Assembly: GCF_002954585.1 (NCBI RefSeq)
Contig: NZ_MSCI01000002.1
Span: 1,652,089 to 1,716,088 of the forward strand
Length of the DNA stretch: 64,000 nucleotides
Reading direction: 5' to 3'
Origin: Vibrio chagasii
GTDB lineage: Bacteria > Pseudomonadota > Gammaproteobacteria > Enterobacterales > Vibrionaceae
This document shows positions 17,427 to 27,385 of this stretch, piece after piece. The notes under the pieces are model-generated. The model did not search any database. It was given only the letters and a program-made list of their open reading frames with translations, and had not been told where the DNA came from. Within the stretch, counting starts at the first letter, position 1. Each line of letters starts with the position of its first letter. The translations under genes were made by a program, and so were the position numbers.

Positions 17427-18044
17427 ATGAAAAAAACGCTAATCACGCTAGCGGCACTGATTTTAACTACAACGGCTGGTGCTGCGGACTACTTAACAAC
17501 CAGTGAAACAGCTCCAACAGGGAAAGATAATACGCTGACTTTATACTACGAGACAACGTTCAACCTTGTCGGTAATAGCTTGGCTGTTGGTGATTACCTG
17601 CCTTCAGTAACATTGATGACAAACAAAAACCAGCCGTACGATACCACAGCAAAAACAGACAAAGTGCGTATCTTTAGTGTACTGGCTTCGATTGACACAC
17701 CAGTATGTAACCAACAAGCTCAGGATCTTTCTAACTTTGTAAAAGCAAACCCTGAACTGACAGATAACATTGAATTCATCGGCCTAAGTGCAGACACGAC
17801 TTTCGCACTGGATCGATTCAAGAATGAGAAAGGTATTACAGACAACCTAACTTTGCTTTCAGATGCCAAAGACCACGTTTTTGGTTTTGAATCAGGCACA
17901 CAAATCAACGAGCTTGGTTTACTTGCTCGTAGCACATTCGTTGTCGATAAAGACAACAAAATCGTTCATATTCAGCGAGTTCCAGAGCTGACTATGATTC
18001 CAGATTTGGACAAAGCTGTTGAAGTAGCGAAAAAATACTTCTAA
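17427..18044 (+). CDS. Secreted Tpx-like peroxiredoxin with a single cysteine
   Basis: The 205-residue protein has a signal peptide (MKKTLITLAALILTTTAGAA, cleavage near residue 20) followed by a thiol-peroxidase (Tpx/AhpC-TSA) domain. The peroxidatic site is SIDTPVCNQQ, equal to SVDTPVC in cytoplasmic Tpx. The usual resolving cysteine in Tpx (VCISAD) is replaced: IGLSADTTFALDRF. No other Cys is visible in the mature chain. It should therefore be a periplasmic one-cysteine peroxidase needing an external reductant, or a protein with another role. The conserved catalytic Thr (TPVC) and a C-terminal Arg (IQRVPE) remain. Confidence 0.85.
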   Translation: MKKTLITLAALILTTTAGAADYLTTSETAPTGKDNTLTLYYETTFNLVGNSLAVGDYLPSVTLMTNKNQPYDTTAKTDKVRIFSVLASIDTPVCNQQAQDLSNFVKANPELTDNIEFIGLSADTTFALDRFKNEKGITDNLTLLSDAKDHVFGFESGTQINELGLLARSTFVVDKDNKIVHIQRVPELTMIPDLDKAVEVAKKYF

Positions 18045-18285
18045 TCCAGACTTCAGTAGTGGGCCATTCTGTCGCCCACTACTCTCCCACCCGGTTTCCC
18101 CGCCCTAGCTTATCTCACCAAGCCAATCCATCGTCTAAACCAACCGTCTAAACCAATCGCCCGAGCAAATCATTAATGCGTCATTTGTAAGTAATATCAA
18201 TGCATAACTTACAAAAGCTTACTCAGAGAAAATACCATTTCTTGTAACATGCGAGCTTTATTGCTTGCAGATAATTTGGTTCTCT

Positions 18286-19707
18286 ATGATAAATAAACTC
18301 ATTATTCCTACTCTTGTTGTTACAACAATGCTTACTGCGTGTGGCGGCGGAAGCGGTGGCGGTAACAATAACAGTGCTTCAAAAAATGTCATTGACGCAT
18401 CTAGCGCCAACTCAGTGGTTAGCCTTGGCAACAATTTCTCGCTGCAATTCAGCGTAAAGTCGATTAAAAATGGCGCAGACAAAAACGTGAACGTTGATAT
18501 TACTCAGTACGGTAATAATCTAAAATCAAGCGGCAGTTTTGCTCAAGTTCATGGTATCCCTGAGCGCAACTATAAAACTCAAAATGACGCAGACATTACG
18601 TTCAAAGTAACCGCAACAAACTCGTCTGGTAAAACGTATGACGTTGAAAACTTTAATATTTACTACGAAAACTTCAACTCAACTACAACACCAGAAAAAC
18701 TTGCTGTTGCGAAAGTCGAAAACAACATCAAGAACATCATTCTCTGGAAAAAAGCCGACACCGTAACCATCAACAAGCAATTCATCATCGATAGCACTGG
18801 CGACAAGTTTAATATCGACCAAATGAGACCGATGAACCTTTATGTACGCGTGGGTAACACCCTAAGTAATGCTATCCAATTTGTTCCAAGCTTTGCTCAA
18901 AGTGCTTCAGAGACGTTCGCTCGTGTTCCAACAGGTGATTGTTCTGTTATTTCAGACACAACAGGCGACTTGCTTAACAATGGCATCAAGCAACGCAGTT
19001 GCGTGGAAGCTCATGGTTACAAGATCCCTTTACTGATCGAAGACAAAACACAGAATGACGGCACGGCCAAAGTTGCGCACGTTAAGAAGATCATGCAGTA
19101 CTACCTTGATAACTTCCCAGCTGAAGTGACCAAGGCTATCTACGACAGCAAAGCTGCGATGGCGTTCTTTTACGATGAAGACTGGGCTGATGGACCGAAT
19201 AGAGACGCAGGTGAATATTTAGATGAGAATTACCGCTTCCAAGATCTATTCGCGACTGAAACGACAGATACTACAGCAGGCGAAAACAAGCCGGGGTTAG
19301 TGACAAAAAGAGACGCTGCGTTTGAAGAGATCATTCACTTTGTACACGACTACGGTGTGATGAATTTGGCGGTAAAATCACCTTCATCAAAGTGGGGTGT
19401 GATGCAAAAAGAACTCGATGAGCTGAATGAAAAAGCGATTCTTGCGGGCTCTTACTTTCCAAATGGAAAAGACTCGACAATCGTTGAAGCTGACCTAGAT
19501 GCTGAGTCATACGATCAAGAATACCTAGCCTACTCTCTGTATGCTTACTACGACGTAAACTACAAAGGCTACAGCGCTCAAGAGCTAAGTTCCGCGACAT
19601 TCACAGAGCTTCAAAAGAACGACCCTGCGATGGTGAAGTTTATGGAGAAATACTTCCCTATTCACGCCAATCTAAAAGCGAAGTTCCCAGGTTACCCGAA
19701 CAACTAA
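18286..19707 (+). CDS. Large lipoprotein of unknown function with an EExxH-like motif
   Basis: The ATG at 18286 gives 473 residues with a lipoprotein signal ending LTAC, then a Gly/Ser/Asn linker (GGGSGGGNNN) typical of surface or outer-membrane lipoproteins. A longer TTG start at 18265 is less likely. Residues ~30-200 look beta-rich. Around residue 350 is FEEIIHFVHDYG, and near 410 YDQEYLAYSLYAYY. The Glu/His spacing recalls a metal site of secreted metallopeptidases, but it is not the standard HExxH and no activity is assigned. It has its own terminator, shared with the chemoreceptor. Confidence 0.7.
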   Translation: MINKLIIPTLVVTTMLTACGGGSGGGNNNSASKNVIDASSANSVVSLGNNFSLQFSVKSIKNGADKNVNVDITQYGNNLKSSGSFAQVHGIPERNYKTQNDADITFKVTATNSSGKTYDVENFNIYYENFNSTTTPEKLAVAKVENNIKNIILWKKADTVTINKQFIIDSTGDKFNIDQMRPMNLYVRVGNTLSNAIQFVPSFAQSASETFARVPTGDCSVISDTTGDLLNNGIKQRSCVEAHGYKIPLLIEDKTQNDGTAKVAHVKKIMQYYLDNFPAEVTKAIYDSKAAMAFFYDEDWADGPNRDAGEYLDENYRFQDLFATETTDTTAGENKPGLVTKRDAAFEEIIHFVHDYGVMNLAVKSPSSKWGVMQKELDELNEKAILAGSYFPNGKDSTIVEADLDAESYDQEYLAYSLYAYYDVNYKGYSAQELSSATFTELQKNDPAMVKFMEKYFPIHANLKAKFPGYPNN

Positions 19708-19742
19708 TTCTAGTGCCTAAGCCTCCAAATAAGAGGCACAAA

Positions 19743-19773
19743 AAAGCCGTATGTAATAATAACATTCGGCTTT
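19743..19773. terminator. Shared terminator between convergent genes
   Basis: Stem AAAGCCGTATGT/ACATTCGGCTTT with one mismatch, between the lipoprotein gene (+) and the chemoreceptor gene (-); A/T runs on both sides suit both directions. Confidence 0.75.
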
Positions 19774-19791
19774 AAATTTACGCTTTAGTGC

Positions 19792-21675
19792 TTACAGTTT
19801 GAAGCGACTGATTTCGCTCTCTAGCTCGTGAGACAGTTCAGACAACTGAGCTGCTTGCTCTGCCGCTTGGTGTGCTTCGTCTGCTAGCTCGTTAGACACG
19901 TCACGGATTCCCTCAGTGTTACGAGTAATCTCAGACGTTACAGACGCTTGCTCTTCTGCCGCCGAAGCAATCTGTGTCGCCATATCGCTGATACGTTCAA
20001 CAGCAGCATGAATTTGCGTTAGGCTTGCAGCCGCTGAGTTTGCATCATCAACACTGGTTTCAGCCAAAGTACGGCTGTCATTCATGATGCTAACCGCTTT
20101 GCCTGTTGTACCTTGTAGCAATTCGATAGTCTGTTGAATCTCTTGTGTTGAACCGTGTGTACGTTGGCTCAGAACACGAACTTCATCAGCAACAACCGCA
20201 AAGCCACGACCTTGCTCACCTGCACGTGCCGCTTCAATCGCTGCGTTAAGTGCAAGTAGGTTTGTCTGTTCAGCGATGCCTTGAATGTTAGACAAGATAG
20301 CGTTGATGCTATTACCGTGCTCTTCAAGCTCTAGGATGACATTAGTGGCAACCTGAACTTCTTGCGCAAGGTTTTGGATTGAGCTTTGAGTCTGTGTTAC
20401 CTGACCAGTACCGTGCTCACACGCACCAACCGCTTCAGATGAATTCTGTGCCGTGTGGTCTGCGTTACCCGCGATCTCTTGTGTCGCCGCTGCCATTTCA
20501 TTAACAGCCGTTGCAACCATGTTGATTTCGTCTTGTTGCATCTGGATGCGAGCGCTACGCTCTTCCGCTTGCGATGCAGTTTGGCGCGCTTGGTTACCCA
20601 ATGCAGCAGACACTTCACTTAGCTTGATCACCATTGTGTGCATGTTGCCCACGAAACGATTGAAGTTTTGTGCAAGCTGACCAATTTCGTCGTCGCTCTT
20701 TGGCTCAAGACGCTGAGTAAGGTCACCTTCACCTGAAGCGATCTCTTCAAGTGCAGCTGAAACTCGGTTTAGGTCGCGGAATAGGAAGCTCACCAACCAA
20801 GACACCAGTACGATCACGATAAGCGTAATCACTACAGCAGTCATAATAAGCTGAGTAAGTAGTGTTGAGTGGTTTGCTTCTTCAGTCGCTCGGTCCATCT
20901 GAACCGCGAAGATCCAGTTAGTGTTTGGTACTTTCGTGAAGTAAAGCAGCTTCTCAGCGCCACGTTCTTTGATGATCTCGATGCTACCAGTACGCACTGC
21001 GTTCTCGATGATAGGCATAGAAATGTCATTAGAAAGCTGGCTTACTGGCTTCAAGCTTAATGCTGAATCTGGGTGTGCTAGGAATGTGCCGTCAGACGCA
21101 TCAATTAGCATCGCGTGCGCATTGTCACCCACATCTAGGCTGATTACGTCGTTAACCAATTGGTCGATAAGTACGTCCGCACCGACAACACCAACAAGCT
21201 GACCATTATGACGAACGGGTTCTGCGATGGTTACGAGTAGTGCTTTAGTGATTGCATCTTGGTAAGCGGTAGTAATGATCTGCTTACCTGCAGCGTTCGC
21301 TTCTTGGTACCAAGGACGTTGACGAGGATCGTAACCAGCACGGTTACGTTCAGGGTGTGAGCGGTACATGCCACCTTCTGGTGTACCTAAAAAGATATCG
21401 TCAAAACCACCCGCTACGCGAGCTTGCTTTAGGAAAGGAACAACATCGCTTTCTCGTGAAAAGTCATTAAATGCTGATGCGATATCCGTGCGAATACCAA
21501 TCCAGTTTTTAATACCTTCAGATGCTGCTTCTGATACGCTTTCAGCTCGTAGGTATACGCCATTACGAGTCTGTTCAAATAGTTGGTTTGCTGATAGCCA
21601 GGTCAACGCTGTTGCCATAACTATAACAGCAGATAGGCTAGCACCTATTAACTTCTGTTTTAGTGTTAGTTTCAT
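19792..21675 (-). CDS. Methyl-accepting chemotaxis protein with dCache sensor
   Basis: A 627-residue transmembrane chemoreceptor. Order: TM1 (~8-28), periplasmic double-Cache domain (~35-270, including [13 protein letters not shown], the ligand-pocket strand typical of dCache_1), TM2 (~277-300), HAMP (~300-355) and the signalling domain with hairpin tip [20 protein letters not shown]. It detects a small extracellular molecule, often an amino acid or organic acid, and signals through CheW/CheA to the flagellar motor. The ligand cannot be fixed from sequence. The gene is monocistronic. Confidence 0.93.
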   Translation of the reverse strand: MKLTLKQKLIGASLSAVIVMATALTWLSANQLFEQTRNGVYLRAESVSEAASEGIKNWIGIRTDIASAFNDFSRESDVVPFLKQARVAGGFDDIFLGTPEGGMYRSHPERNRAGYDPRQRPWYQEANAAGKQIITTAYQDAITKALLVTIAEPVRHNGQLVGVVGADVLIDQLVNDVISLDVGDNAHAMLIDASDGTFLAHPDSALSLKPVSQLSNDISMPIIENAVRTGSIEIIKERGAEKLLYFTKVPNTNWIFAVQMDRATEEANHSTLLTQLIMTAVVITLIVIVLVSWLVSFLFRDLNRVSAALEEIASGEGDLTQRLEPKSDDEIGQLAQNFNRFVGNMHTMVIKLSEVSAALGNQARQTASQAEERSARIQMQQDEINMVATAVNEMAAATQEIAGNADHTAQNSSEAVGACEHGTGQVTQTQSSIQNLAQEVQVATNVILELEEHGNSINAILSNIQGIAEQTNLLALNAAIEAARAGEQGRGFAVVADEVRVLSQRTHGSTQEIQQTIELLQGTTGKAVSIMNDSRTLAETSVDDANSAAASLTQIHAAVERISDMATQIASAAEEQASVTSEITRNTEGIRDVSNELADEAHQAAEQAAQLSELSHELESEISRFKL

Positions 21676-21898
21676 GTCAAAGTTTCACGAGTGGTGGGAA
21701 GTCCCGCGCATACTACCCAATATCAGTATTAAATTCGAGCGATTTCACAATTTAATACCGTAATATATTTTTATGTAAACCATAGCCTTAGCTTATGCCA
21801 ATTAGTTGGCATATCGCCAAATTCAAGGCGCTATTAACGATATGGTTATTACAAAATATTTCAGCTCCGATACGCTGGAATATGTATAGGAATTGTCA

Positions 21899-21963
21899 TG
21901 AAAATAGATAGAAATAGGCTTGAAAATAGATAGAAAAAAGGCAGGTGAGTCTCCTCACCTGCC
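21899..21963 (-). terminator. BCCT transporter terminator
   Basis: Perfect stem GGCAGGTGAG/CTCACCTGCC (21940-21963), followed on the minus strand by TTTTTT. Just beyond is a small direct repeat of GAAAATAGATAGAAA. The rest of the 21676-22020 gap shows no gene; it also contains the chemoreceptor promoter region. Confidence 0.85.
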
Positions 21964-22020
21964 TTCGTATTATTTATCTTTCGACCGCACTTTAAGCACG
22001 GTCGATTCACAATTTATGAG

Positions 22021-23592
22021 CTAGCGTTTTTCTGTACGCATACCCATTAGCAAGCTCACACACATCAGTAATAGAATGATGGTGAATGGCAGTGCCGTCG
22101 AGATAGCACCAGCTTGCAGAGCTTGTACGGCTTCAGTACCACCAACCCACAACAGCGCTACTGCAATCGCACCTTCAAGGAACGCCCAGAAAACACGCTG
22201 AGGAACCGGTGTATCCACTTTACCACCAGCGGTTATGCTATCGATAACTAGAGAGCCTGAGTCAGACGATGTAATGAAGAATACTAGCACCAACACCACT
22301 GCAATGATTGACAGCAACGTACCAAACGGCAGTGCATCGAACATTTGGAACATCGCTAGTGATACGTCGGTTAAGCCTTCACGGCCAAGTGTACCGATGT
22401 TATTTACGATTTGATCAATCGCCATACCACCAAATACTGACATCCAAATCACTGTCACAGTCGTTGGAACAATTAGAACTGCTGTGATGAACTCACGAAC
22501 TGTACGACCTTTAGATACACGTGCGATGAACATACCTACGAATGGTGACCATGAAATCCACCAAGCCCAGTAGAATACCGTCCAACCGTGCAACCATGCT
22601 TGGTCTTCACGACCGTGAGGGTTACTCAGTGGAATGATGTTCTCGATGTACGCCATTAAGGTTGTTGGGATAGAGCCTAGTGTCACTGCATAACCAATTA
22701 ATGCCACTAAGATAAGCAGTAAGAAAGCTACCAGCATGTTGATGTTACTAATAACTTTTACACCGCCATCGATACCACGAAGTACCGATACTACCGCAAG
22801 TAAAGTTACCACTGTAATCACGACAACTTGTAAGCCCAAGCCAGCTTCAAGGCCAAATACGTGTTGAATACCACTTGCTGCCTGCTGTGCGCCTAGACCT
22901 AGCGACGTCGCCAGACCAAATAGAGTCGCAAGCACCGCCAGAATATCAACAACGTGACCAGCCCAGCCCCATGCTCTATCACCTAGAATTGGGTAGAAGA
23001 TAGAACGAATCGAAAGCGGAAGTCCCTTGTTGTATGAGAAGAATGCTAACGAAAGAGCAACCACACCATAAATCGCCCAAGGGTGTAGACCCCAGTGATA
23101 CATGGTTGCGCCTAGTGCTAATTTAGCGGCTTCTGGTGTGTTTGGCTCAACACCAAGTGGTGTCTCAAACCAACCGGTGTAGTAAGCCGCAGGCTCTGCC
23201 ACACTCCAGAACATCAAGCCGATACCCATACCCGCTGCAAATAGCATGGATAACCAAGACATGAATGAGTAGTCTGCTGTTGCATCAACACCACCAAGGC
23301 GGATTTTACCAAACGGAGACACGATCAAGCCTAAGCAGAAGAGTACGAAAATATTGCCTGACCAGATGAACAGCCAATCGAATGAATTGATGATTTGCCC
23401 TTTAACGCCATCCAGTGCTGCCTTTGCAGATGCGGTATCCGTAACCAGAACACCAATCAAAAACAGAGCAATCAAACCTGCACTAATGCCAAATACTGGG
23501 TTGTGGACATCGAAACCCCATTTTTGGACGTTATCCTGACCAACAGTGTAATCGGTACTGTCGATACTGTATTTATCTATACCTTTAGTCAT
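22021..23592 (-). CDS. BCCT-family betaine/choline/carnitine transporter
   Basis: A 523-residue inner-membrane symporter with about 12 hydrophobic segments. The family signature is unmistakable: WTVFYWAWWISWSPFVGMFI followed by ARVSKGRTVREF, and GWFETPLGV/MYHWGLHPWAIYG earlier. BCCT carriers import glycine betaine, choline, carnitine or DMSP, driven by Na+ or H+, mostly for osmoprotection. Lack of a long C-terminal tail (the protein ends soon after the last helix, MGMRTEKR) argues against a BetP-like osmosensor. It starts behind AGAGGGATA and is separated by a terminator from the upstream regulator gene. Confidence 0.93.
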   Translation of the reverse strand: MTKGIDKYSIDSTDYTVGQDNVQKWGFDVHNPVFGISAGLIALFLIGVLVTDTASAKAALDGVKGQIINSFDWLFIWSGNIFVLFCLGLIVSPFGKIRLGGVDATADYSFMSWLSMLFAAGMGIGLMFWSVAEPAAYYTGWFETPLGVEPNTPEAAKLALGATMYHWGLHPWAIYGVVALSLAFFSYNKGLPLSIRSIFYPILGDRAWGWAGHVVDILAVLATLFGLATSLGLGAQQAASGIQHVFGLEAGLGLQVVVITVVTLLAVVSVLRGIDGGVKVISNINMLVAFLLLILVALIGYAVTLGSIPTTLMAYIENIIPLSNPHGREDQAWLHGWTVFYWAWWISWSPFVGMFIARVSKGRTVREFITAVLIVPTTVTVIWMSVFGGMAIDQIVNNIGTLGREGLTDVSLAMFQMFDALPFGTLLSIIAVVLVLVFFITSSDSGSLVIDSITAGGKVDTPVPQRVFWAFLEGAIAVALLWVGGTEAVQALQAGAISTALPFTIILLLMCVSLLMGMRTEKR

Positions 23593-23806
23593 TATCCCTC
23601 TCTACGGAATACTACTAATATCCCTTACTTACCTGTGACCCAATCACAAACTCGACCCTACAATCCAAGTAGTACAAGCTGTTGTCACATTAATTCAAAT
23701 ACTTGGATGTCTGAAGTTTAGCAGGTTAACTTGTTGTTTTCAGTAAACCTGAATCGGTTCGTTTGGTTTTCACCCAATATTCATATAAATACTCAAATTA
23801 CCGGTG

Positions 23807-23833
23807 AAAAAAAAGCCGAATATGTCGGCCTTT
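23807..23833 (-). terminator. Terminator after the response-regulator gene
   Basis: Short stem GCCGA/TCGGC with flanking A/T pairs, followed on the minus strand by eight T residues. The remaining 23593-24001 gap has no gene; it should contain the BCCT promoter. Confidence 0.7.
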
Positions 23834-24001
23834 TATTTAATATTACTTTTAGCTCAAAGCATTTTGGTGTTTAACCAATTGATTTTCTGTTCGTAAACCT
23901 AGCAATAAGCTTAGGCACATAAGCAATCATAATCATTTAACCTATGCACCATTTAGACTAATAGGCTTGCTTTGAGCTGACTGTTTACTTCAAAGGAAAA
24001 C

Positions 24002-24640
24002 TCAATCCACAAGCCCACAATTGACAGCGTACTTGGCAAGCTCTGCAGTAGAATGAATATCGAGCTTATGCTTAATATTTTGTCGATGGGTTTCGACAGT
24101 TCGGTAGCTAATATTCAACGCCTTCGCCACCTCTTTACTGCTCTCCCCTTTCGCCACTAATTTCAGCACTGCTTCCTCACGTCGACTCAGTGGATTCTTC
24201 ACAGATGGTGTCGGAGTAATTGGCTGAGTGAACAAATTTTGAGTCACTTTTTCGCAGAAATACGTCGAACCTTGATTGACCGTTTTGATGGCTTGAACCA
24301 TTTTTTCAGCAGAAATTTCCTTCAACATATAGCCGACTGCACCCGACTGCATCACCTTCATGATATATTCACGGTTATTATGCATGGTCAGCATCAGCAC
24401 CTTAGCTTGCGGGTTCTCTTCTTTGATTAGATGGGTGGCATCAATACCGTTCATGATAGGCATGCTAATGTCCATCAAGACCACATCTGGGCGTAAGGTC
24501 TTAACCATCTCAACCGCTTCTAAGCCGTTGCTCGCGGTACCAATCACGCTAATATCAGGCTCGAGTTCCAATCTCGCCATAAAGCCATCAAGTACCACTT
24601 GGTGATCGTCAGCAATCACAACTCGAATAACTTCACTCAT
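24002..24640 (-). CDS. NarL/FixJ-family response regulator
   Basis: A 212-residue two-component regulator: receiver domain (~1-120) with the acidic pair in IADDHQV and phospho-acceptor Asp in VVLMDISMP (~55), Lys in LKEIS (~105), and a C-terminal LuxR-type HTH (~145-205: LSRREEAVLKLVAKGESSKEVAKAL and SYRTVETHRQNIKHKL). Its start overlaps the upstream histidine kinase gene by 8 bp, marking them as a pair. Position after dctPQM suggests it activates the TRAP transporter genes. Confidence 0.92.
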   Translation of the reverse strand: MSEVIRVVIADDHQVVLDGFMARLELEPDISVIGTASNGLEAVEMVKTLRPDVVLMDISMPIMNGIDATHLIKEENPQAKVLMLTMHNNREYIMKVMQSGAVGYMLKEISAEKMVQAIKTVNQGSTYFCEKVTQNLFTQPITPTPSVKNPLSRREEAVLKLVAKGESSKEVAKALNISYRTVETHRQNIKHKLDIHSTAELAKYAVNCGLVD

Positions 24641-25988
24641 TCATTAATCCCTCTAGTGTCAGTAACACTGTAATTTCCGTTCCGAAGCCAACCTCGCTCA
24701 TCAGTTCAAAGTCGCCCCCGATAAACTCCACTCGCTCACGCATGTTTCTTAGGCCAATCCCTCGCTTTTCCATCGCCTTATAGGTATTAAACCCAACACC
24801 GTTATCTTGAATTAGCAATTGCAACACGTTGCCAATTTGCTGCGCGATAACCGTTACTTTGGTCGCTTGTGCATGCTTCTCTATGTTGGTTAACGACTCC
24901 TGAACCACTCGATACAAGGTGGTCGCCGCCTCCGACTTTAACTTACCCGGTTTAGTCGCGAACAAGGTTTCCACCTCAATACCCGAGTGTGCTTGAAAGT
25001 CTAAAAGCAAAGACGACAACGCGGCTTCCAAGCCAATATCATCCAATGAGCTTGGACGAAGTTGATGCGAGATGTGCCTCACTTCCTCAATGGCTCTCAT
25101 CAGCGAGTGCTGCGACTTATTGAGGTGAGCTTTAAGCTCTTCACTCTGTAACTTATTACCAAGTAGCTCCAAATGGCAACGACTCGACACTAATAATTGA
25201 TTAATACCATCGTGCAGCTCGCGCGCTAGATGCTTCTTCTCGTCTTCTTGAAACATCACCGTCTTATGAGCCAGTTCTTTCAGGTTGTTATCGGCAATAC
25301 GATGTTCATGCATGTTGATGGCTAAAGTCAGTACGATGATTACCGCTACCGTCACACTCAAGATCACCACAATAGAGAAAAACGTGGTTTCAATGTTCTT
25401 GTTGATCGCAGACTGCATTGAGGCGACTTCTTGATGCACATCTTCAATGTACAAGCCCGTGCCAATCATCCAATCCCAGCGTTCCAACCAAGCGGCATAG
25501 CTCAGTTTAGACACCACCTCACCTGTCGAAGGCTTTTGCCACAAATATTGATGAAAGCCTCCTCCGGTTTGTGCTTCTCGTAATAAGGCTTCAATCAAGA
25601 AATCACCATCTTCATCTTGAAGTTGCAGTAAATTCTGGCCGATCAATTCCGGCTGTATCGGATGAACAAGATTGGTTCCGTGACGATCGTAAGCGAAAAA
25701 ATAGCCATCCGCGCCATATCTAAGTTTAGACAATATGGCTCGAACTTCCGTTTTAGCTTGGGCTTCTTGAATATCGGGATCGTTGTATATGTGTTCGATG
25801 GCGTCGAAAGCGAGATCGACAGTGTCCTTAAGTGCATTTTCACGGGATTTGATCAGGCTGTCTCTGAAGATCTCGACCTCTTTGTCACCCAGGGTTTTAG
25901 TCTGGTGTAACGAGATCCAACTAATGCTCGCCGTAACCAGCAGCAACGGGAGTAATGTCAACAGAATCAGCTTGGCTTTTAGAGGCAT
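24633..25988 (-). CDS. Cache-domain sensor histidine kinase (HisKA_3 type)
   Basis: The 451-residue kinase has TM1 (~7-25), an extracytoplasmic single-Cache domain (~30-190, with GADGYFFAYDRHGTNLVHP and WDWMIGTGLYI as landmarks), TM2 (~197-220), a NarX/DesK-type dimerisation helix with the phospho-His in LARELHDGINQ (~257), and an ATPase domain (DNGVGF, GIGLRNMRERV). sCache kinases of this layout sense small organic acids. It is coupled to the NarL-type regulator and lies downstream of dctPQM, so it probably senses the TRAP substrate. Confidence 0.9.
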   Translation of the reverse strand: MPLKAKLILLTLLPLLLVTASISWISLHQTKTLGDKEVEIFRDSLIKSRENALKDTVDLAFDAIEHIYNDPDIQEAQAKTEVRAILSKLRYGADGYFFAYDRHGTNLVHPIQPELIGQNLLQLQDEDGDFLIEALLREAQTGGGFHQYLWQKPSTGEVVSKLSYAAWLERWDWMIGTGLYIEDVHQEVASMQSAINKNIETTFFSIVVILSVTVAVIIVLTLAINMHEHRIADNNLKELAHKTVMFQEDEKKHLARELHDGINQLLVSSRCHLELLGNKLQSEELKAHLNKSQHSLMRAIEEVRHISHQLRPSSLDDIGLEAALSSLLLDFQAHSGIEVETLFATKPGKLKSEAATTLYRVVQESLTNIEKHAQATKVTVIAQQIGNVLQLLIQDNGVGFNTYKAMEKRGIGLRNMRERVEFIGGDFELMSEVGFGTEITVLLTLEGLMNE

Positions 25989-26003
25989 TCCTTTTCCTCA
26001 CTA

Positions 26004-26036
26004 AAAACGGCTTATTGAACATCAATAAGCCGTTTT
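26004..26036 (-). terminator. Strong hairpin between dctM and kinase gene
   Basis: A perfect 14-bp stem (AAAACGGCTTATTG/CAATAAGCCGTTTT) with a 5-nt loop and T run on the minus strand. It would end most dctPQM transcripts, leaving the kinase/regulator pair dependent on read-through or its own promoter. Confidence 0.85.
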
Positions 26037-26092
26037 ATTTTAGCAATTTATAGATAGCCGTTGAAACATATCGTTCACATTCTTGGTATCAC

Positions 26093-27376
26093 TCACATTC
26101 CATAAAACGCGGGGAACGCGAGAAGTGACCCAAGTACGAGTATCTGAATCACAATGAAAGGCATCACACCTCGGTATATGTCTTTGGTCGTTACACCTTT
26201 TGGTGCCACGCCTTTTAGGTAGAACAAGCTAAAGCCAAATGGTGGCGTCAAGAATGAGGTTTGTAGGTTCATTGCAATCAAGATAGCGAACCACGTCATA
26301 TTGATGCCCATTAACTCAGCAACAGGCGCCAAGATTGGCACGATAATGAAACAGATCTCTACGAAGTCGATGAAGAAACCCAAAATCAAAATCACTAGCA
26401 TGGTTATGATCAGGAAGCCCCACTTCTCACCAGGAAGCTGTAGCATCCACTCTTCTACCAAATAATCACCGCCAGTGTAGGTAAACGCCATTGAGAAAGC
26501 GGTCGCACCCAGCAAGATAGCAAACACCATCGCTGTTACTTTTACGGTTTCTTTAGAGGCGTCATACACCATTGACCAACTAAACTGACCATATAGCAGT
26601 GCAAGTATCATCGCACCTGCGCCACCTAATGCAGCTGACTCTGTTGGCGTCGCCACACCCGCAAAGATAGAACCCAGTACCACTATGATTAGCGCGAGCG
26701 GCGGAAGAATCGCTTTAAGCGCATCAATCACTTCTTGTTTACGGCTGATTGAATCGTCACGCTCAATTGGCTGAGCGGCTTCAGGGTGCAGTTTTGCGTA
26801 TATTAAAATGTAAACAATGTACGCCCCCACCAGCATCACACCCGGCCAGATAGCTGCCTGAAACAAGTCACCAACCGGTACACCAAGTACATCACCGAGT
26901 AGAATCAAAACAATAGATGGTGGGATGATTTGACCTAAGGTACCAGAAGCACAAATGGTACCGCAGGCTAAGCCTTTGTCGTAATTGTACTTAAGCATTA
27001 CTGGCAAAGAGATAAGGCCCATCGCAACAACAGAAGCACCAACCACGCCGGTTGAAGCAGCAAGTAACGAACCTACTAGTACAGTAGAAATCGCGATACC
27101 ACCACGCACACCACCAAACAAGCGGCCCATAGACTCAAGTAGCTGTTCAGCAAGCTTGGTCTTTTGCAGAACAAGCCCCATGAAAACGAATAATGGAACG
27201 GCCATCAGTACCGTATTTTCCATGATCGATTGAATGCGATATGGCATGAAAGCAAACATCTCTATGCCTTCTGCCCACACACCAAAAATTAAGGCGATAC
27301 CACCAAAGGTAAACGCAACTGGGAAGCCAAGTAATAGTGCAAACAAGGCTACAAAAAACATTACTATTCCAATCAT
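26093..27376 (-). CDS. dctM: TRAP transporter large permease subunit DctM
   Basis: A 427-residue, roughly 12-helix membrane protein of the DctM family, the ion-coupled transport subunit of TRAP importers. Landmarks include FPVAFTFGGIALIFG, the amphipathic and Gly-rich segment GSLLAASTGVVGASVVAMG, SGTLGQIIPPSIVLILLGD (family IPPS motif) and the end FLTPPFGFSLFYLKGVAP. It works with DctQ and the periplasmic binding protein DctP encoded just upstream on the same strand. The family imports organic acids using a Na+ gradient. Confidence 0.93.
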   Translation of the reverse strand: MIGIVMFFVALFALLLGFPVAFTFGGIALIFGVWAEGIEMFAFMPYRIQSIMENTVLMAVPLFVFMGLVLQKTKLAEQLLESMGRLFGGVRGGIAISTVLVGSLLAASTGVVGASVVAMGLISLPVMLKYNYDKGLACGTICASGTLGQIIPPSIVLILLGDVLGVPVGDLFQAAIWPGVMLVGAYIVYILIYAKLHPEAAQPIERDDSISRKQEVIDALKAILPPLALIIVVLGSIFAGVATPTESAALGGAGAMILALLYGQFSWSMVYDASKETVKVTAMVFAILLGATAFSMAFTYTGGDYLVEEWMLQLPGEKWGFLIITMLVILILGFFIDFVEICFIIVPILAPVAELMGINMTWFAILIAMNLQTSFLTPPFGFSLFYLKGVAPKGVTTKDIYRGVMPFIVIQILVLGSLLAFPAFYGM

Positions 27377-27385
27377 GTTTAGCCT

